Shown piece after piece: positions 34,194 to 37,583 of a DNA stretch of 37,583 nt; the stretch's first letter is position 1; each line of letters starts with the position of its first letter. Origin of the DNA: Actinomycetes bacterium (lineage in GTDB: Bacteria; Actinomycetota; Actinomycetes; Actinomycetales; Micrococcaceae). The notes beneath the pieces were generated by a model that did not search any database, was not told the origin of the DNA, and saw only the letters and a list, made by a program, of their open reading frames with translations. Location of the stretch: positions 1 to 37,583 of the forward strand of contig JAFAAV010000044.1 of the NCBI GenBank assembly GCA_023426375.1, given 5' to 3'. Position numbers and translations under genes: made by a program.

Positions 34194-34300
34194 GGGCGCT
34201 CCTACCTCGTGGTTCGGGGACCTGGGAAGAAAGTCCCCGCTGAAGTTGTTGTAGACTCGGTGGCGTTCAATCGGGCCGCTAGGTCTGATTGGTGCAACGC

Positions 34301-34374
34301 GCGGCTGTAGCTCAATGGTAGAGCGCACGCTTCCCAAGCCTGATACGCGGGTTCGATTCCCGTCAGCCGCTCCA
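34301..34374 (+). tRNA. tRNA-Gly (anticodon CCC)
   Basis: A complete 74-nt cloverleaf including encoded CCA. Acceptor stem GCGGCTG/CAGCCGC, D-arm GCTC...GAGC with AATGGTA loop, anticodon loop TTCCCAA (anticodon CCC at 34333-34335, reading GGG), a 4-nt variable loop, and the T-arm GCGGG-TTCGATT-CCCGT, then T-CCA. One oddity: the anticodon stem CACGC/GCCTG has a C-C mismatch at its middle pair (positions 29-41). Confidence 0.97.
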
Positions 34375-34450
34375 TATCGCGCCACCACCCCGGGAAACCT
34401 TTCGAGGACCCGGGGTTCGTGTTACATATTGCACGCGTCGAGGAGCACCC

Positions 34451-34903
34451 ATGCTGCGCACCATGTTTACCGGCAAGATCCACCGAGCAACCGTGACCCA
34501 GGCCGACCTGCACTACGTGGGATCCGTGACCGTGGACCAGGACCTCCTGGATGCGGCCAATATCCTTCCGGGCGAGCAGGTCTCCATCGTGGACATCGAC
34601 AACGGTGCCCGCCTGGAGACGTACACGATCGCCGGCGAGCGCGGCAGCGGCGTGATCGGAATCAACGGCGCCGCAGCACATCTGGTGCACCCGGGTGACC
34701 TGGTCATCCTGATTTCCTACGGCCTCATGGACACCGCGGAAGCTCAGAATTACAACCCCCACGTGGTGCACGTGGATGAGAACAACAAGATCGTGGCGCT
34801 GGGTTCGGACCCAGCGGACGCCGTCACCGGCGACATGGTGCGCCCGCCCCAGGCCCGCGATCACACGGAGGCCCAGGAAGACGCCGCCGTAGCGGCACTG
34901 TAG
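34451..34903 (+). CDS. panD: Aspartate 1-decarboxylase
   Basis: A 150-aa pyruvoyl enzyme that makes beta-alanine from aspartate for pantothenate and coenzyme A synthesis. MLRTMFTGKIHRATVTQADL is the family N-terminus, with the Gly24-Ser25 self-cleavage site in YVGSVTVD that generates the pyruvoyl group on Ser25; NGARLETYTIAGERGSG and NGAAAHLVHPGDLVILISYG follow. The core is about 120 aa, and the extra C-terminal 25 residues form an acidic tail. GAGGAG stands seven to eight nucleotides before the ATG, and a TACAT-like -10 box lies about 25 nt upstream. Other pan genes are not in the window. Confidence 0.96.
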   Translation: MLRTMFTGKIHRATVTQADLHYVGSVTVDQDLLDAANILPGEQVSIVDIDNGARLETYTIAGERGSGVIGINGAAAHLVHPGDLVILISYGLMDTAEAQNYNPHVVHVDENNKIVALGSDPADAVTGDMVRPPQARDHTEAQEDAAVAAL

Positions 34904-34979
34904 CCACCGCGGTGGCTCTCGGATCCGCTCCCCCACGAGGAGTGCGTCACCCACCGCTCATGACTGAAAAGACTCCGTC

Positions 34980-35900
34980 ATGAGCGGGGTGTTCTCCGGG
35001 TTCTTCATCATCTGGGCCGTGATCGGCACGGGTTACCTGGTGGGCCGCTCGGGCTTCCTGGGTCCGCACGGGCAAGTGGTGCTGTCCAATCTCTCCTTCT
35101 ATGTGGCCTCCCCGCCGCTGCTGTTCCTGACCATTTCGCAAGCGGACATCGCCCAGATGTTTTCCGCTCCCCTTTTGATCGCAGCCGTCTCCGCATGGGT
35201 CACCATGCTGTTGTATGCGGCCGTTGCCCGCTTCGCCCTCAAGCGCGATGCCGCCACCGTGGTGATGGGGTCACAGGCCGCCGCTCAGGTCAACGCCGCC
35301 AATCTAGGTATCCCCATTGCAATGTTCGTCCTGGGGGACGCGTCCCAGGTGGCCCCCGTGATGTTGTTCCAGCTGGCCATTAATTCACCGCTGTACCTCA
35401 CGATCATGGACACGCTCACGGACGGTCACCGACCCACTCCGTGGTCGATCATCAAGAACACCTTCACCAATCCCCTGATCGTGGGATCACTGCTGGGCAT
35501 CCTGTTCGGTGCGACCGGCTGGCAGTTACCCGACCTGGTCCTACAACCCATCGAGCTGGTGGCCGGTGCGAGTATCCCCGCCATGCTGCTGGCCTTCGGC
35601 ATGTCTCTGGTGGGCTCGCGTCCCCTTTCCGACAAGCGCGAACGCACCGACACCCTCATCGCGTCCTTCGCAAAACTCTTCATCCACCCCGCCCTGGCAC
35701 TGCTCCTGGGGCTCCTGCTCGGCCTCGAAGGTCATCCCTTGTACGCCGCGGTGATCATGGCGTCTTTGCCCACTGCTCAAAATCTTTACGTGGCGGCGGT
35801 ACGGTATAACCGCGCAACCACTGTGAGCCGTGACACAGTATTGGTCACCACAGTGTTCTCGATGATCACCATGGCAATCATTGCCGTTGTGCTTTCGTGA
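34980..35900 (+). CDS. AEC-family (auxin efflux carrier-type) permease
   Basis: A 306-aa membrane protein with ten hydrophobic helices in two halves of five, the arrangement of the AEC (PIN-like) carriers that exchange organic acids, for example malate or malonate. The internal QVNAANLGIPIAMFVLG segment (crossing region of helix 4) and NPLIVGSLLGILFGATGW with GASIPAMLLAFGMSLVG match the two family repeats. The start has only a weak GAAAAG site; no better candidate is available in frame. It lies 76 bp after panD on the same strand; a shared transcript is possible. Substrate unknown. Confidence 0.85.
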   Translation: MSGVFSGFFIIWAVIGTGYLVGRSGFLGPHGQVVLSNLSFYVASPPLLFLTISQADIAQMFSAPLLIAAVSAWVTMLLYAAVARFALKRDAATVVMGSQAAAQVNAANLGIPIAMFVLGDASQVAPVMLFQLAINSPLYLTIMDTLTDGHRPTPWSIIKNTFTNPLIVGSLLGILFGATGWQLPDLVLQPIELVAGASIPAMLLAFGMSLVGSRPLSDKRERTDTLIASFAKLFIHPALALLLGLLLGLEGHPLYAAVIMASLPTAQNLYVAAVRYNRATTVSRDTVLVTTVFSMITMAIIAVVLS

Positions 35901-36028
35901 CCGCGTCGGTCAGTCGGTGTGAAATACCCCACCAATAGACTGATTAAATGCTGAGCAGCCTGATGGCCCTCCCGGGATCCACGGGCTCACTGCCCAGTGC
36001 ATGACCTTGCCACAGGGGAGGAAACATA

Positions 36029-37345
36029 GTGAAAGCCACTCACACACCACGCACGGCGCGGAGGGGGCGCCGGATCCGAGGCGCAGTAGCGCTCGCGGGC
36101 GCGTCAGCAATGTTGCTAACGGCGTGCGGTTCTCAAGAATCGGGTCCACCCACGCTGACGTGGTACATCAACCCGGATGACGGCGGACAGGCCGAGATCG
36201 CGGAGCAGTGCTCGGCGGCGTCGGGCGGGAAGTACAAGATCGAAACGTCCCTGCTGCCCCGTGATGCGTCCTCGCAGCGCGAGCAGCTGGCCCGTCGCCT
36301 GGCCGCCGGCGATACATCCATGGACATCATGAGCTTGGACCCGCCGTTTGTTCCCGAGCTCGCCGAGCCCGGGTTCCTGGCCAAGCCGCCGGCGGACGTC
36401 GTCGAACGGACCACGGCAGACACCTTGGAGGGCCCGCTCGAGGGCGCCAAGTGGGACGGTGAGGTCGTAGCCGTTCCGTTCTGGGCCAACACGCAGCTGC
36501 TCTGGTACCGCAAGTCGGTCGCGGAGGCCGCGGGTCTGGACATGTCCAAGCCCGTCACGTGGGACCAAATCATTGACGCCGCGCGCAGCCAGGACAAGTA
36601 CCTGGGTGTCCAAGGCACCCAGGCAGAGTCCATGACCGTGTGGGTCAACGGACTGGTCGCCTCTGCCGGTGGCGAGATCATCACCGCCGGCGAAGAAGGC
36701 CAGGACGCGGACATCACCCTGGACACCGAAGCAGGCAAGAAGGCCGCGGAGATCGTGGGAACCATCGGTAAGGACGGTTTGGGCGGACCTGGACTCCCGA
36801 CACAGGACGAGAACTCGTCGATGATCCAATTCCAGGGAGACAAGGGCTCGTTCATGGTGAACTGGCCGTTCGTCTGGGCGGCATCCAACGGTGCCGTGGA
36901 AGAAGGTTCATTGGACAAGGCGGTCGTGGACGACATCGGTTGGGCCCAATGGCCCCGCGTCAACGCGGACGAACCTTCCGCTCCGCCGCTGGGCGGCATC
37001 AACATTGGTGTGGGTGCCGATTCCAAGAATCAGGACCTCGCTTGGGAGGCCGTGGAGTGCATCGTCACCCCTGAGCACCAGTCCCAGTACTTCGCGACCA
37101 ACGGCAACCCGCCGTCCTCCGCGAAGGCATTCGACGACGCCGCAGTGCGCGAGGCGTACCCGCAGGCGCCGGTCATCCGGGAATCTCTGGACAACGCGGC
37201 ACCTCGTCCGCAGACTCCGTACTACAACGAGATTTCCACCGCTATCCAGCAGGAGTGGACGCCCCCGCAGAGCGTGAACGAAAACACTCCCAAGGAGACC
37301 ACTGCCTTTATTGAGCAAGTCCTGAAGGGAGATGCGCTGCTGTGA
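36029..37345 (+). CDS. Sugar ABC-transporter substrate-binding lipoprotein (LpqY-like)
   Basis: A 438-aa extracytoplasmic solute-binding protein (family 1). A basic N-terminus (RTARRGRRIRG) and hydrophobic signal end in the lipobox LLTAC, with Cys33 lipidated. The mature protein has the usual two-lobe pattern: TLTWYINPDDGG, LARRLAAGDTSMDIMSLDPPFVPELAEPGFL, AVPFWANTQLLWYRKSVAEAAGLD, and FMVNWPFVWAA near the hinge. The layout and the following permease resemble the mycobacterial LpqY-SugABC trehalose importer; maltose- or other disaccharide-binding proteins are alternatives. GGGAGG lies eight nucleotides before GTG 36029. It overlaps the permease start (GTGA). Confidence 0.88.
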   Translation: MKATHTPRTARRGRRIRGAVALAGASAMLLTACGSQESGPPTLTWYINPDDGGQAEIAEQCSAASGGKYKIETSLLPRDASSQREQLARRLAAGDTSMDIMSLDPPFVPELAEPGFLAKPPADVVERTTADTLEGPLEGAKWDGEVVAVPFWANTQLLWYRKSVAEAAGLDMSKPVTWDQIIDAARSQDKYLGVQGTQAESMTVWVNGLVASAGGEIITAGEEGQDADITLDTEAGKKAAEIVGTIGKDGLGGPGLPTQDENSSMIQFQGDKGSFMVNWPFVWAASNGAVEEGSLDKAVVDDIGWAQWPRVNADEPSAPPLGGINIGVGADSKNQDLAWEAVECIVTPEHQSQYFATNGNPPSSAKAFDDAAVREAYPQAPVIRESLDNAAPRPQTPYYNEISTAIQQEWTPPQSVNENTPKETTAFIEQVLKGDALL

Positions 37346-37583
37346 GTTCAACAGTCGACTCTTCAACCCAAGCAACTCAGCCGACCCAAGCGCCCGAGGG
37401 CAAGCGGCAGATTTCGGACCGCGTACGCGCAGAACGCAAACTTGGCTGGCTCCTGGCTGGCCCGGCGTTCATCATCATGTTGCTCGTGACCCTGTACCCC
37501 ATCGTGCAGGCCGTCTACGACTCATTGTTCAGCTTCCGCCTCACGGCTCCGGGTGACAAAGAGTTCGTGTTCCTGGGCAACTA
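37342..37583 (+). CDS. Sugar ABC-transporter permease, N-terminal part (truncated by window edge)
   Basis: The first 80 codons of a permease are seen; the rest lies beyond the window. GTG 37342 overlaps the stop of the binding-protein gene, with GAAGGGAG (37324-37331) as ribosome-binding site. About 25 hydrophilic Ser/Thr/Gln-rich residues precede RAERKLGWLLAGPAF, which begins the first transmembrane helix (FIIMLLVTLYPIVQAVYDSL), followed by a periplasmic loop to GNY. This is the typical SugA/MalF-type N-terminus, so the product is probably the first of two permease subunits serving the lipoprotein above. Confidence 0.88.
   Translation, partial: MSSTVDSSTQATQPTQAPEGKRQISDRVRAERKLGWLLAGPAFIIMLLVTLYPIVQAVYDSLFSFRLTAPGDKEFVFLGN

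Noticed and set aside
34194..34388. N-terminal extension of the GNAT frame (ADGNRTRVSG...)
   Set aside because: This is the well-known product of translating a tRNA gene backwards; it covers tRNA-Gly 34301-34374.
34202..34954. 250-aa minus-strand frame opposite tRNA-Gly and panD
   Set aside because: Also reads through the tRNA in reverse (LTGIEPAYQAWEACAL) and is antisense to panD.

Overview
The window looks like chromosomal DNA of a high-GC Gram-positive bacterium, most likely an actinobacterium of the Micrococcaceae or a near relative. Supporting points: the dnaK-grpE-dnaJ-hspR operon preceded by two HAIR-type operators; a mycobacterial-type dCTP deaminase; a fused MrpAB antiporter subunit; a YkoEDC thiamine-precursor importer under a TPP riboswitch; and several genes whose start codon lies 6-8 nt after a TANNNT box, as in leaderless actinobacterial transcripts. 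I cannot name the genus from sequence alone.

Layout. 1-5.8 kb: amino-acid uptake, with two AGCS sodium:alanine/glycine symporters flanking a hexose-6-phosphate mutarotase-like gene and a CycA-type D-alanine/D-serine/glycine permease. 6.0-8.2 kb: a Bcr/CflA-type MFS exporter divergent from trmB. 8.2-10.5 kb: an accessory-looking island holding a three-helix membrane protein and a lipoprotein with two PASTA repeats. It has lower apparent GC, rare codons, and an elaborate hairpin of the same architecture after trmB and again after the lipoprotein gene. 10.6-19.1 kb: two paralogous BCCT (betaine/choline-type) transporters on either side of the dnaK-grpE-dnaJ-hspR operon. 19.2-21.3 kb: three overlapping genes (low-molecular-weight protein tyrosine phosphatase, P-loop kinase-like protein, class IV aminotransferase/aminodeoxychorismate lyase). 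21.3-24.4 kb: the riboswitch-controlled YkoEDC ECF importer. 24.5-31.5 kb: a DUF4235 protein and the six-gene mrp(AB)CDEFG Na+/H+ antiporter operon. 31.7-35.9 kb: a UMF1-type MFS transporter, dcd, a GNAT acetyltransferase, tRNA-Gly(CCC), panD and an AEC-family permease. 36.0 kb to the end: a LpqY-like sugar-binding lipoprotein and the start of its ABC permease, cut by the window edge.

Taken together the region is rich in sodium- and stress-related functions: two Na+/alanine symporters, two compatible-solute transporters, an Mrp antiporter to export sodium and hold pH, and the main Hsp70 chaperone operon. This fits a salt- or osmotically stressed lifestyle, which is an inference. The least explained part is the PASTA-lipoprotein/membrane-protein pair and its flanking hairpins. 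The other main points for follow-up are the perfect hairpin between grpE and dnaJ, the sequence split between the two BCCT paralogues, and the coupled phosphatase-kinase-lyase operon.
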